From: Marinospirillum alkaliphilum DSM 21637
GTDB taxonomy: Bacteria; Pseudomonadota; Gammaproteobacteria; Pseudomonadales; Halomonadaceae
DNA length: 64,000 nt
Direction of reading: 5' to 3'
NCBI RefSeq assembly: GCF_900119735.1
Contig: NZ_FPJW01000001.1
Coordinates: 62,001-126,000 of the forward strand
Of the stretch, positions 54,401-63,219 are shown piece by piece. The translations under genes and the position numbers were made by a program. The notes under the pieces were generated by a model, which searched no databases, was not told where the DNA came from, and worked only from the letters and a program-made list of their open reading frames with translations. Numbering within the stretch: position 1 is the first letter of the stretch; the number at the start of each line of letters is the position of its first letter.

Positions 54401-54999
54401 TGCAGGACTCAGTATTGCAACTGGCTATTCTGGCGCGCGCACCGGTACCGGGACAATGCAAAACCCGCCTGATTCCGACACTCGGTGCTGAGGGTGCGGC
54501 CGCACTTCACGCGCGACTGGTGGAGTATTGTGTCAACACGGCACTGAAGCTGCCGGATGCAGTGGTGACCTTATGGACAGCAGGAGCGGCAAACCATGCT
54601 TTTTTTCAACAGCTGGCCGAGCGTTTTCCGCAACTGCAGTGGCAAGAACAAGTCACAGGTGATCTGGGCGAGCGCATGCATCAGGTGTTTGTTCATACCG
54701 GGCAACCGACCCTGCTGATCGGCAGTGACTGCCCGGCGCTGACGGTGGATCTGCTGCAAGACTGTGCCGATCACCTGAAGAATCATGCCGCTGTGTTTGT
54801 GCCTGCCGAAGACGGCGGTTATGTACTGGTGGGGCTGCAATCACCCTGCCGTGCACTGTTTGTTGAGGTGGACTGGGGTACGGATCAGGTGATGCTGCAA
54901 ACTCGTCAGCGCTTGCAGCAACAACAGCTGCGCTGGGTGGAACCCGCCAGCCTGTGGGACGTGGATCGACCGGAAGACCTGTTGCGCCTGGATGTGTAA
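54400..54999 (+). CDS. TIGR04282-type glycosyltransferase (arsenosugar cluster)
   Basis: A 200-residue nucleotide-sugar-transferase-like protein with a CofC/MobA-type fold. Signature parts are LAILARAPVPGQCKTRLIP near the start, GDLGERMHQVF, LLIGSDCPALT and FVPAEDGGYVLVGL. TIGR04282 proteins pair or fuse with TIGR04283 in arsenosugar clusters. The start ATG at 54400 overlaps the preceding stop, so the two are translationally coupled. The donor sugar is not known. Confidence 0.88.
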   Translation: MQDSVLQLAILARAPVPGQCKTRLIPTLGAEGAAALHARLVEYCVNTALKLPDAVVTLWTAGAANHAFFQQLAERFPQLQWQEQVTGDLGERMHQVFVHTGQPTLLIGSDCPALTVDLLQDCADHLKNHAAVFVPAEDGGYVLVGLQSPCRALFVEVDWGTDQVMLQTRQRLQQQQLRWVEPASLWDVDRPEDLLRLDV

Positions 55000-55071
55000 G
55001 ATTTTGTCCGGTGTGGCGACCAAGCCTGATCTGAAGCTGTTTTCTGAATCGACCAATTTTGAGGAAAAACC

Positions 55072-56037
55072 ATGCATGCCACCTTGCCCCGTTTGATTGC
55101 CACGGACTTTCCGGCCCTGCAGCGCAGCCGGCTGGAAGTGTTGCAGGCCAACATCACCCTGACCTGCAACCAGTCCTGCTTCCACTGCCATGTGGCTTCC
55201 AGCCCCAAACGCAAGGAAGCCATGAGCCATGCAACCCTGGAGCTGCTGTTGCAGATGCTGGATCAACACCCGTCCATTCACACCCTGGACATCACCGGTG
55301 GCGCACCAGAACTGCACCCGGAATTTCGCTGGCTGGTCAGTGAAGCGCGCAAACGCAATGTGACGGTGCTGGATCGTTGCAACCTGACCATTTTAAGTGA
55401 GCCGGGGCAGGAAGATACGGCGGCATTTCTGGCTGAACAGCAGGTGCAGGTGGTTGCATCCTTACCCTGTTACTCAGCAGAAAACGTCAATGCCCAGCGG
55501 GGTGATGGTGTTTTTGAAGCCAGCATCCGTGGGCTGAAGCAGTTAAATGCGCTGGGTTATGGTCAACCGGGAGCAGGGCTGGAGTTGCATCTGGTTTACA
55601 ACCCACTGGGTCCCAGCCTGCCGCCGTCACAGCAATCACTGGAGACGGCCTACAAGGAACAGCTGCAAGCTCATTTTGGTATTCAATTCAATCATCTGCT
55701 GACTCTGGCCAATATGCCGATCCAGCGTTTTGGCAGCACCCTGATCAGCAAAGGCCAGTTTGAGCCCTACATGCAGTTGTTAAAAAGCAGCTTCAACGCC
55801 GCCACCCTGCCGGGTTTGATGTGCCTGAATACCCTGTCGGTGGATCATCTGGGGCAGGTGCATGATTGTGACTTCAATCAGCAACTGCAGTTGCCGCTGG
55901 GAGACGCGAGGCAACCCGTGCATCTGCAGGAGTTGCTGGATGTAGAACTGAATGGTCGACCCATCCGTGTGGCTGATCATTGTTATGGTTGCACTGCCGG
56001 GCAAGGCAGCAGCTGTGGTGGTGCGTTGACCGGTTAA
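55072..56037 (+). CDS. arsS: Arsenosugar biosynthesis radical SAM protein ArsS
   Basis: A 321-residue radical SAM enzyme. The cluster ligands are Cys32, Cys36 and Cys39 in CNQSCFHCHV, followed by the SAM-binding DITGGAPELHP. The C-terminal CYGCTAGQGSSCGGAL Cys-rich tail is characteristic of ArsS, which in other bacteria takes part in making the dimethylarsinoyl-riboside core. GAGGAAAA precedes the ATG. The methyltransferase ArsM, normally needed upstream in the pathway, is not in this window. The hydroxylase-like gene follows 11 bases later. Confidence 0.92.
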   Translation: MHATLPRLIATDFPALQRSRLEVLQANITLTCNQSCFHCHVASSPKRKEAMSHATLELLLQMLDQHPSIHTLDITGGAPELHPEFRWLVSEARKRNVTVLDRCNLTILSEPGQEDTAAFLAEQQVQVVASLPCYSAENVNAQRGDGVFEASIRGLKQLNALGYGQPGAGLELHLVYNPLGPSLPPSQQSLETAYKEQLQAHFGIQFNHLLTLANMPIQRFGSTLISKGQFEPYMQLLKSSFNAATLPGLMCLNTLSVDHLGQVHDCDFNQQLQLPLGDARQPVHLQELLDVELNGRPIRVADHCYGCTAGQGSSCGGALTG

Positions 56038-56048
56038 AGGAGTGCAGC

Positions 56049-56867
56049 ATGACTGACGAAGCCTGGTGGCGTGGTGGTGTTTTTCTGCTGGCGCTGTTGC
56101 TGGTGGCCAGCCTGGAATTCTGGCGACCCAAACGCGGCTGGCGTGAATCCAGAACCCGGCGCTGGGGCATTAACCTCAGCCTGATTGCCTTGAATGTGGT
56201 GATCCTGCGCCTGACGCTGGGTGCCGCAGCCATCCTGATGGCTGTGCATGTGCAGCAACAGGGCTGGGGATTGCTGAATCTGGTTGAGCTGCCGGTGTGG
56301 CTGAAGTTCCTGATCGGTTTGTTGCTGCTGGATCTGGCCATCTACCTGCAGCATGTGTTGTCTCATGCCCTGCCGATCTTCTGGCGACTGCATCAGGTGC
56401 ATCATGCTGATCTGGATCTGGATGTCACCACCGGCCTGCGTTTTCACCCGCTGGAAATCCTGGTATCGCTGATCTACAAGGTGGCCGTGGTGGCTGCGCT
56501 GGGGTTGCACCCCCTGACCGTGCTGGTGTTTGAAGCCCTGCTGAATGCAGCATCCATGTTCAGCCATGCCAATATCCGCTTGTCAGCACAACTGGAGCGT
56601 ATGCTGCGCTGGTTGATCATCACCCCGGACATGCACCGGATTCACCATTCCATCCACCGGGATGAAACCGACAGCAACTTCGGTTTTTTCCTGTCGATCT
56701 GGGACCGGCTGTTCGGCACCTATACTCAGGCACCTCGGGATGGTCATCTGCAGATGGTGCTGGGACTGGACTACTGCCAGCAACCCCAGCAGGTGGGCTT
56801 GATCAGGCTACTGCTGATGCCTTTTCGGCCTTTGCCAAAACCTGCTGCGGAGTCTGAAAAGCCCTAA
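56049..56867 (+). CDS. Fatty-acid hydroxylase/sterol-desaturase family membrane protein
   Basis: A 272-residue di-iron membrane hydroxylase-like protein. The His clusters are complete: HVLSH, HQVHHADLD and HRIHHSIHRDE, set among about four membrane segments (for example GVFLLALLLVASLEF and LKFLIGLLLLDLAIYLQ). GFFLSIWDRLFGTY is the usual C-terminal family signature. AGGAG lies 6 bases before the ATG. Being last in the arsenosugar-type operon suggests hydroxylation of a lipid linked to the product, but the substrate is inference. It ends 5 bases from the convergent sulfate-binding-protein gene. Confidence 0.88.
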   Translation: MTDEAWWRGGVFLLALLLVASLEFWRPKRGWRESRTRRWGINLSLIALNVVILRLTLGAAAILMAVHVQQQGWGLLNLVELPVWLKFLIGLLLLDLAIYLQHVLSHALPIFWRLHQVHHADLDLDVTTGLRFHPLEILVSLIYKVAVVAALGLHPLTVLVFEALLNAASMFSHANIRLSAQLERMLRWLIITPDMHRIHHSIHRDETDSNFGFFLSIWDRLFGTYTQAPRDGHLQMVLGLDYCQQPQQVGLIRLLLMPFRPLPKPAAESEKP

Positions 56868-56872
56868 GGCTT

Positions 56873-57904
56873 TCAGCGCCGGTTGAGTTGCTGCAGTAGC
56901 TGGTCAAGCACACCACCATGACTGAAGTGATCTGCCTGCGCCTGTTGCCAGCCACCAAAAAACTCATCCACCGTTACCAGCTGCAGCGCCGGAAAACGAT
57001 CACTGAATTCAGCGGCGATGACGGGGTTGGCCGGGCGGTAATAATGCTGGGCAATCAGCCGTTGCGCTTCATCGGAGTAAAGGTGTTCCAGATAGGCTTC
57101 GGCTACAGTACGCGTGCCGCGTCGATCCACGTTGGCATCAATCACAGTCACTGGGGGTTCAGCCAGAATACTCAGTGAAGGTAAAACAATCTCGAACTGG
57201 CCGGGTGCCAGTTTTTCCATCGCCAGAAAAGCCTCATTTTCCCAGGCCAGAAACACATCCCCCAATCCACGCTGTACAAAACTATTGGTGGCACCACGCG
57301 CACCTGGGTCCAGCACTGGCACACGAGCAAAAAGCTGCTGTACAAAATTCCGCGCCTGCTCTTTGTTGCCGTATTTTCTTTCGGCATAAGCCCAGGCAGC
57401 CAGATAGTTCCAGCGGGCACCACCGGAGGTTTTGGGGTTGGGTGTGATCACCTGCACATCATCACGAATCAGATCATCCCAGTCCTGAATGCCTTTGGGG
57501 TTGCCGGATCGAACCAGAAACACCACGGTGGAGGTATAAGGGGCGCTGTTGTAGGGCAGGCGTTGTTGCCAGTCGGCGGGAATCAATTGGCTGCGTTCAT
57601 GCAATTGGTCGATGTCATAAGCCAGCGCCAGCGTGGCCACATCAGCGGGCAAGCCTTCGGTCAGTGAACGTGCCTGGGTACCTGAACCCCCGTTGGACAG
57701 GCGAAAGTTCACCCGTTGTCCGGTTTGCTGCTGCCACCACCGGGCAAACTGCTCATTGTAATCCCGGTAAAACTCGCGGGTGGGATCATAAGACACATTC
57801 ATCAGCGTAATGCTGCGGGCTTCCGCAGACAGACTGACCAGTAACAGCAAGGCAAGGGTGGTGGCAAACAAAAAGCGAATCAACAAGGACAGGGTGGACA
57901 GCAT
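56873..57904 (-). CDS. Sulfate-binding periplasmic protein, second paralogue
   Basis: A 343-residue periplasmic binding protein of the Sbp/CysP family. A signal peptide (about 1-29; [19 protein letters not shown]) precedes [20 protein letters not shown], a standard mature N-terminus. Ligand-binding segments are present: [23 protein letters not shown] and [18 protein letters not shown]. It is close to the other paralogue at 63220 but stands alone, 2.4 kb from cysA, so it may feed the CysTWA permease with another oxyanion such as thiosulfate. The start at 57904 has GGAG upstream. Confidence 0.9.
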   Translation of the reverse strand: MLSTLSLLIRFLFATTLALLLLVSLSAEARSITLMNVSYDPTREFYRDYNEQFARWWQQQTGQRVNFRLSNGGSGTQARSLTEGLPADVATLALAYDIDQLHERSQLIPADWQQRLPYNSAPYTSTVVFLVRSGNPKGIQDWDDLIRDDVQVITPNPKTSGGARWNYLAAWAYAERKYGNKEQARNFVQQLFARVPVLDPGARGATNSFVQRGLGDVFLAWENEAFLAMEKLAPGQFEIVLPSLSILAEPPVTVIDANVDRRGTRTVAEAYLEHLYSDEAQRLIAQHYYRPANPVIAAEFSDRFPALQLVTVDEFFGGWQQAQADHFSHGGVLDQLLQQLNRR

Positions 57905-58180
57905 TTCCGGCTCCGCAGCATTCAATCTGGATCGTCTGGATCAAACAGTTGGCTGGCAGATTAAAGGAAAAGGCAATCAACAGAAAAAGAATAAAAATCT
58001 GTAGCGATAGCAGATTGTGGAATATGCAGTGCAGTTTTTCTTGGTTGGGTTTCATAAGTAATCACATTAAATTGACCAAACCGAAAAGAACAGAGTGAGT
58101 GCTTGCCATGAAAAACCTACGAATGTGTTGCTGTTGCTTGCCATCTGTTACGCCTTCAACCGTTTTTCAGGAGCAGCACC

Positions 58181-59068
58181 ATGCCATTAACTTTTGTGAT
58201 CGAACACCTGAATCAGCAATTAAAAACACTGCATCCCAGTGCAGCATTGAGTCGCCACGCTTCATTGGAGTATGAGCAGCAGGCTGTTTATGCCCAACTG
58301 GGCGAACTGCGACTCACCCCGGTACAAAGCAGTGTTTTTCGTATTGCCAATACGCAACGCGTTGCCAGTGACAGTCATCTACTGGTAACGAATTCCTCTG
58401 GAAGGCAGCAACCAGTTGAAGTGCTGTATTTACAGGTCTGGGATGCGGAAGACGTGATTTTTCTGGATCGTTTCCTGCGTACCCTGCATGCACTGCACCA
58501 TGTCAACCAGCAGCATCAGGGTGCCACAGAGCAACTGATACTGGATGTGCACGCTCGCCATCTGAGTGCTGTACCCAGTGGGCACGGCCAGGTATTTGAA
58601 GGTTTGTTGTCCAGCCTTGGGTTGGCACCAGCGCAGATTATCCTGCGCCTGAACCTGCCGACCTGCGATGATTGCAGCGGTATTGAGCAGGCCATCAGCA
58701 GCTTTGCGGCTCGTGGTTACAGTCTGCTGGCTGCCTGTGAACACCCGGATTTATCGCAATTGAACCTGTTAAAAGACCTGGGTGTGCAACTGGTATCACT
58801 GAATCTGCAACATTTGCAGCAGCAGAATACGGACTGGGCTCAGGTTCGTAAATGGTCGAAAGTGGCTGGTTACCACGACCTGCAAACGCTGGTTGAAGGT
58901 GTTGCAACAGCGGCGGAACTTAATCTTTTACTGGATCTTGGTTTTCAACTGGTCAGCGGTTCATTGCTGAACAGCAGTGATCTTCAGCAGTTGATCACTG
59001 CAGGAAAGGCGGGTCAGCTTTTTGCTCAGAACTGTCGTTTACACCCCGAGATGGGGTTGGGTCTGTAA
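58181..59068 (+). CDS. Degenerate EAL-domain protein, probably inactive
   Basis: A 295-residue protein whose fold follows an EAL domain but without its metal ligands. VSNVSARQ-like reads LDVHARHLSAVP, the LELTE strand reads IILRLNLPTCDD, DDFGTGYSS becomes SSFAARGYSLL and AEGVET becomes VEGVATAAELNLLLDLGF. No EAL motif is found near the N-terminus. It cannot be an active phosphodiesterase as read; it might bind c-di-GMP or only a partner. AGGAG lies upstream of the ATG. The flanking remnant at 59135 is a second, broken member. A terminator follows. Confidence 0.75.
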   Translation: MPLTFVIEHLNQQLKTLHPSAALSRHASLEYEQQAVYAQLGELRLTPVQSSVFRIANTQRVASDSHLLVTNSSGRQQPVEVLYLQVWDAEDVIFLDRFLRTLHALHHVNQQHQGATEQLILDVHARHLSAVPSGHGQVFEGLLSSLGLAPAQIILRLNLPTCDDCSGIEQAISSFAARGYSLLAACEHPDLSQLNLLKDLGVQLVSLNLQHLQQQNTDWAQVRKWSKVAGYHDLQTLVEGVATAAELNLLLDLGFQLVSGSLLNSSDLQQLITAGKAGQLFAQNCRLHPEMGLGL

Positions 59069-59098
59069 CTTGGTGTGTCCTCCTCATTGTCAGACTTT

Positions 59099-59124
59099 GC
59101 CGCCAGCAATGGCGGCTTTTTTTT
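59099..59124 (+). terminator. Intrinsic terminator after the degenerate EAL gene
   Basis: GCCGCCA (59099-59105) and TGGCGGC (59110-59116) close a GCAA tetraloop and are followed by eight T. It is a strong, standard terminator. Confidence 0.95.
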
Positions 59125-59134
59125 GGAAAAGAAA

Positions 59135-59339
59135 ATGAACGTTGCCCTGGATGCCTTGCAACAACACTTTCAAAATGAACAACACAAACTCTGGGGGGGG
59201 TACTGATCCGCTACAGAAATCGCCTGAAGGTATCAGCGGTTTTTTTGCGCACCTGCAATTGCAGAGTTTTTTTCAGCCACTGCTGAATGCTGCCACCTTA
59301 CAGCCGGAAGCCCATGATGATAAGACGCTCCTGCCGTGA
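59135..59339 (+). pseudogene. Remnant of a second EAL-like gene
   Basis: From ATG 59135 the frame reads MNVALDALQQHFQNEQHKLW and breaks at a run of seven G. In the next frame the sequence continues as ISGFFAHLQLQSFFQPLLNAATLQ... to a TGA at 59337-59339. The FFQPLLNAATLQPEAH part is like the first strand of an EAL domain and aligns loosely with the N-terminus of the preceding protein. One frameshift and loss of the remaining 200 or so codons make it non-functional. Confidence 0.6.
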
Positions 59340-59363
59340 GGGCGGGTGCGCCTTGAACTCTCA

Positions 59364-59474
59364 TCAGTCATTCAGCCCAAACAGGCGCGCAGCATTCTCA
59401 TAAAGCAGCTTTTCCAGTCGATCTTCCTTGAATCCCAGTTGCAGGGGCCGGCAAAAAAAGTGGGGGATGCGGGT
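59364..59474 (-). pseudogene. C-terminal remnant of an amidohydrolase
   Basis: Reading leftwards from just after the yafO stop, one frame gives LQLGFKEDRLEKLLYENAARLFGLND and a stop at 59364-59366 (only 19 residues of this quoted motif are diagnostic: LEKLLYENAARLFGL). This is the usual last helix of amidohydrolase-family-2 enzymes. It has no start and only about 36 codons. The break lies exactly at the toxin stop codon. Confidence 0.6.
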
Positions 59475-59876
59475 TCAGTAATGCTGCCGAAAGCTTTCTG
59501 CCATCCTGGCCAGCTTGAACATTCTGTTGTTATCTCGAGCCTGTTGGTGTGCATCAGGCGCAAGAATCAGCATTAAGTAGTAATACTGTGGGTGGATTGC
59601 ACCCTGACAATAGACCAGATGAATATCGCTGGTTCTTCGGAAGGGAGCAAGATGGGCTGGCCAATCAGGAGTGTTTGCAGGTTTCAAATGCAGGTGTTGA
59701 ACTTCTTCGCTGCGGATCAGTGGCAGATTGCTTGGGTGATCATAAGGAACATCTCTGCCGAAGGTATCAGGCAATACACCAGAATCCTTGTATTGCCTGA
59801 AGTCACTCAATAGATTCTCCAGCTCTTGTTTGGGTAGTTGCTGTTTCAGCAACTGACTGGCAAACACCCGGATCAT
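59475..59876 (-). CDS. yafO: YafO-family ribonuclease toxin
   Basis: A 133-residue protein matching E. coli YafO (132 residues), a ribosome-dependent mRNA interferase. The shared segments are MIRVFASQLLKQQL, DSGVLPDTFGRDVPYD, HLHLKPANTP, the HLVYCQGAI strand and the C-terminal ARDNNRMFKLARMAESFRQ. The ATG overlaps the antitoxin stop (ATGA), the standard coupling. The C-terminus is intact. In E. coli the pair sits behind dinB; here it is alone. Confidence 0.92.
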   Translation of the reverse strand: MIRVFASQLLKQQLPKQELENLLSDFRQYKDSGVLPDTFGRDVPYDHPSNLPLIRSEEVQHLHLKPANTPDWPAHLAPFRRTSDIHLVYCQGAIHPQYYYLMLILAPDAHQQARDNNRMFKLARMAESFRQHY

Positions 59877-60166
59877 TCCACAAACACTAGGTCTTGATCA
59901 GAAGCGCTGTCCAGTAAGGAAGCACCCTGTTCTGCAATTTCCTTGAGCCGGGTTTCTTCTGGACGAAAGCGGGAACGGAAGGTTTGTACTCCCTGTTGTT
60001 CAGCGGCCTTTAGCAGCTGTTCGAAAACGGCAGCAGATACCATGTAACCGGCAGGTTTGTTGTTGGACAATACCGCAACCGGTTCGTTGATGAAGTACTG
60101 GGCTGGGTTTTTGCGTAAGTCCGTCATGCTGACGGTTTTTTCGGCAAGTATTACATGCATGCTCAT
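59873..60166 (-). CDS. yafN: YafN-family antitoxin
   Basis: A 97-residue Phd/YefM-type antitoxin. MHVILAEKTVSMTDLRKNPA then QYFINEPVAVLSNNKPAGY is nearly the E. coli YafN N-terminal DNA-binding part; FRPEETRLKEIAEQ and an acidic tail bind the toxin. The ATG at 60166 has GAGG upstream; another at 60160 matches the E. coli start. It should neutralise YafO and repress its own promoter. Confidence 0.93.
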   Translation of the reverse strand: MSMHVILAEKTVSMTDLRKNPAQYFINEPVAVLSNNKPAGYMVSAAVFEQLLKAAEQQGVQTFRSRFRPEETRLKEIAEQGASLLDSASDQDLVFVE

Positions 60167-60177
60167 AAAACACCTCT

Positions 60178-60227
60178 GCACTATTTTGTGCTTTATTGTG
60201 TATAGGATAGCATGTATTAAAAAATAC
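60178..60227 (-). promoter_or_regulatory. Operator-like dyads upstream of yafN
   Basis: Two short dyads lie before the antitoxin: GCAC-TATTTT-GTGC (60178-60191) and GTATT-AAAA-AATAC (60214-60227). A TATACA -10-like hexamer lies between them on the minus strand. The layout suits autorepression by the YafN-YafO complex. I find no LexA box, unlike E. coli. Confidence 0.4.
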
Positions 60228-60308
60228 GGAGTAGTGTGTGTTTTTTTGATTTTCAGGTCATTGTTGGCTCATCCCTGAGCCATGCGTTGATACTGGTCAC
60301 TCGGTGGC

Positions 60309-61385
60309 TCAGGCCGCCGGGTGGGTTTCTTTCAGAAACACCTTGCTGTTCAGCGGTTTGATCCAGGCTTCATCCCCTTGCAGTAATCCAAGTGCACGGA
60401 ACTGCTGTTTTGGCAGTTCTGCAGTGATTGGGTTGGGTGCTGCGTCGGCCTTGAGTTCCACTCTTACGGTGTGTCCGATGACGGTGACGTTTTCGATCAC
60501 CGCGTGCAAGCCATCTCCGGCACTGTTGTCTGCACGTAATTCAATCTCGTGTGGGCGGATATAAGCCAAACCGTCTTGTTGTGCAGCATCACTGAGGTGA
60601 GGCGTTTCCAGTTGCAGTTCACCGATACGGGTTTGTCCCTGATCCACACGGGCATGAAACAGGTTGACCTTGCCGAGGAACTGGTAAACAAAAGGATTGG
60701 CCGGGTGATCATACACTTCTTCTGGCGTACCTTCCTGCTCGACCCGTCCGTGATTCATCACCACGATACGATCGGCCACTTCCAGGGCCTCTTCCTGATC
60801 GTGGGTGACAAACACACTGGTGACGTGGATTTCATCATGCAGGCGGCGCAACCAGCTGCGCAGTTCAGCCCGCACCTTGGCATCCAGCGCACCGAAGGGT
60901 TCATCCAGCAGCAGTACCTTGGGTTCCACCGCCAGTGCCCGCGCCAGGGCAATACGCTGGCGCTGACCGCCGGATAACTGGCTGGGGAAGCGATGGGCGG
61001 TCCAGTCCAGCTGAACCAGTTCCAGCAGATCCATCACTTTTTTGCGGATGGCTTCTTTGGAAGGTCGCAGTTTACGGGGCTTGACGGTCAAGCCATAGGC
61101 CACGTTTTCAAAAACGGTCATGTGTTTGAACAAGGCATAGTGCTGGAATACAAAGCCCACACCCCGTTCACTGACGTGCTGGTGAGTCTGGTCTTCACCA
61201 TGAAACTCAATGCTACCGGAATCAGCCTGCTCCAGCCCGGCAATAATACGCAGCAGGGTGGTTTTGCCAGAACCGGATGGCCCCAGCAAAGCGGTCAATT
61301 GTCCTTCGGGCAGGTTCAGTGAGACATTGTCAACGGCGACAAAGTCTTTAAAACGCTTGTTGATCTGATTGATTCGAATGCTCAT
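60309..61385 (-). CDS. cysA: Sulfate/thiosulfate ABC transporter ATP-binding protein
   Basis: A 358-residue ATPase that drives CysTW sulfate/thiosulfate import. Walker A is [13 protein letters not shown]-loop VFQHYALF, signature [16 protein letters not shown], Walker [12 protein letters not shown] and the switch His in [10 protein letters not shown]-terminal TOBE-like region (about 240-350; [12 protein letters not shown]) follows. It is the last gene of sbp-cysT-cysW-cysA, 18 bases after cysW. Confidence 0.97.
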   Translation of the reverse strand: MSIRINQINKRFKDFVAVDNVSLNLPEGQLTALLGPSGSGKTTLLRIIAGLEQADSGSIEFHGEDQTHQHVSERGVGFVFQHYALFKHMTVFENVAYGLTVKPRKLRPSKEAIRKKVMDLLELVQLDWTAHRFPSQLSGGQRQRIALARALAVEPKVLLLDEPFGALDAKVRAELRSWLRRLHDEIHVTSVFVTHDQEEALEVADRIVVMNHGRVEQEGTPEEVYDHPANPFVYQFLGKVNLFHARVDQGQTRIGELQLETPHLSDAAQQDGLAYIRPHEIELRADNSAGDGLHAVIENVTVIGHTVRVELKADAAPNPITAELPKQQFRALGLLQGDEAWIKPLNSKVFLKETHPAA

Positions 61386-61403
61386 GAGGGTGTCCTGTAA
61401 TCT

Positions 61404-62297
61404 TTAATGGGATGAACCGGTTTCGCCGCTGCGTTGTTCATGCCATTCGACAAAACTCTTCACTGCGATGGTGACCAGTGCCAGACCGGTGAGGATTGAA
61501 GACACGGCAAAAGCAGCAGTGAACATGTATTCGTTGTAAAGCACTTCGATGTGCAGGGGCATGGTGTTGGTTTCACCCCGAATGCGACCGGAAACAATGG
61601 CCACGGCACCAAACTCCCCCATAGCACGAGCATTACACAGAATGACGCCGTAAATCAGGCCCCACTTGATGTTGGGCAGAGTGACATACCAGAAGGTTTT
61701 CCAGCCGCTGGCACCCAGTGTCAGCGAGGCTTCTTCTTCCTGTTTGCCCTGTTGTTGCATCAGCGGAATCAGTTCACGCGCGACAAACGGTAGGGTGCCG
61801 AAGGCAATGACAATGACAATGCCGGGTACGGCAAAAATGATGCGCAGGTTGTGAGCACTCAGCCAGTCACCTAGCCAACCCTGCGAGCCGAACAGAATTA
61901 CAAAGATCAAACCGACCACCACAGGAGAAATGGCAAAAGGCAGATCAATTACAGCCAGCAGCAGGGGTTTGCCACGGAATTCAAACTTGGCGATGGCCCA
62001 GGCAATGGCCACACCAAACACCATATTGATAGGAACAACGATCACCACCACTAATAGTGTCAGCCGGATGGCGTGGGCAGCATCCGGTTCGGTGACGGCG
62101 GCATACCAGACTTGCAGACCCTGCTCAAAGGCACCGTACAGCACCACCAGCAGCGGCAGCACCAGAAAAAGTGCAAGAAAACTCAATGCCAGGGCAATCA
62201 GTGACAGGCGAACCCAGTCCGGCTCTTCGGTGGCGCGTTTCCAGCTTCCGGCCCGATCCAGTGTCAGCGCCGTGTTTGCGGGGATGGATGACGACAT
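61404..62297 (-). CDS. cysW: Sulfate ABC transporter permease CysW
   Basis: A 297-residue inner-membrane permease with about six helices. The ATG at 62297 has GGGAG upstream; the longer frame is upstream of any homology. The coupling-loop (EAA) region EEEASLTLGASGWKTFWYVT and GAVAIVSGRIRGETNTMPLH are typical of CysW. It pairs with CysT. It starts 17 bases after the cysT stop. Confidence 0.96.
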   Translation of the reverse strand: MSSSIPANTALTLDRAGSWKRATEEPDWVRLSLIALALSFLALFLVLPLLVVLYGAFEQGLQVWYAAVTEPDAAHAIRLTLLVVVIVVPINMVFGVAIAWAIAKFEFRGKPLLLAVIDLPFAISPVVVGLIFVILFGSQGWLGDWLSAHNLRIIFAVPGIVIVIAFGTLPFVARELIPLMQQQGKQEEEASLTLGASGWKTFWYVTLPNIKWGLIYGVILCNARAMGEFGAVAIVSGRIRGETNTMPLHIEVLYNEYMFTAAFAVSSILTGLALVTIAVKSFVEWHEQRSGETGSSH

Positions 62298-62314
62298 GAA
62301 ATGAATCTCCCTTC

Positions 62315-63148
62315 TCAGTGGGCAAAACGGCGGCTGGACCACCATTGCAGGCCATTGATGATGATCAGTAATACAAAGGCAGTCAGTAACATCACGGTGC
62401 CGATGGCGGCAGCACCGTTGTAGTCGTACTGTTCAGCTTTGGCGACTATCAGCAAGGGCGTGATTTCAGTCAGGTAGGGCATGTTGCCGGAGATGAAAAC
62501 CACTGATCCGTACTCACCCAGCGCCCGTGCAAAAGCCAGGGAAAAGCCGGTCAATAGCGCAGGCAGCAGGGTAGGAAAAATCACCCGGCGCAGGGTGGTC
62601 AGACGAGAAGCCCCCAATGCAGCCGAAGCTTCTTCCAGCTCGCTTTCAAAGTCTTCCAGCACTGGCTGTACGGTTCGCACCACAAAAGGCAGCCCGATAT
62701 AGGTAAGTGCCACCACCACACCCAGTTGGGTGTAGGCGACACGGATGCCAAAGACCTCCAGATACTGACCCACCCAGCCGGTGCTGGCATAAAGGGTGAC
62801 CAGGGCAACACCGGCCACAGCGGTTGGCAGGGCAAACGGCAGGTCGATCAGGGCATCCACCACACGTTTACCGGGGAAGGTGTAACGCACCAGCACCCAG
62901 GCCACCAGTGCACCGAATACCAGATTGATGGAGGCACCAATCAGTGAAGCAAAAAACGACAGCCGGTAAGAAGTCACCACCTGAGGATGGCTGATGGCAC
63001 GCCAGAACTCTTCCCAGCTCATCAGGCTGGTGTAGAGCAACAACCCGCCAACCGGGATGAAAAAGATAAAGGTCAGATACAACAAAGAAAAACCCAGCGT
63101 CATATGAAAGCCGGGCAGTACACTGGGTTGTCTTTTGAACAGTGGCAT
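62315..63148 (-). CDS. cysT: Sulfate ABC transporter permease CysT
   Basis: A 277-residue permease (E. coli CysU/CysT 277) with about six membrane helices. Family signs are LPGFHMTLGFSLLYLTFIF at the start, DLPFALPTAVAGVALVTLY and the EAA loop ELEEASAALGASRLTTLRRV, then GEYGSVVFISGNMPYLTEI. It forms the membrane channel with CysW. A stem-loop lies between it and sbp. Confidence 0.96.
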   Translation of the reverse strand: MPLFKRQPSVLPGFHMTLGFSLLYLTFIFFIPVGGLLLYTSLMSWEEFWRAISHPQVVTSYRLSFFASLIGASINLVFGALVAWVLVRYTFPGKRVVDALIDLPFALPTAVAGVALVTLYASTGWVGQYLEVFGIRVAYTQLGVVVALTYIGLPFVVRTVQPVLEDFESELEEASAALGASRLTTLRRVIFPTLLPALLTGFSLAFARALGEYGSVVFISGNMPYLTEITPLLIVAKAEQYDYNGAAAIGTVMLLTAFVLLIIINGLQWWSSRRFAH

Positions 63149-63190
63149 AAACTAACAATCTCCGTGATGGGTCCCTCAGGGATTCAGCAG

Positions 63191-63210
63191 TGCCCACCTC
63201 CTTGTGGGCA
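63191..63210 (-). other. Stem-loop between sbp and cysT
   Basis: TGCCCAC (63191-63197) and GTGGGCA (63204-63210) enclose 6 bases, just after the sbp stop. There is no T tract, so it is more likely an mRNA end-protecting or attenuating hairpin, which would keep binding protein in excess over permease, as is common in such operons. Confidence 0.5.
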
Positions 63211-63219
63211 GAGTTCACA

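Noticed and set aside
59549-59813. Rightward open frames over the toxin gene
   Set aside because: They are antisense to a clear YafO homologue and lack start signals.
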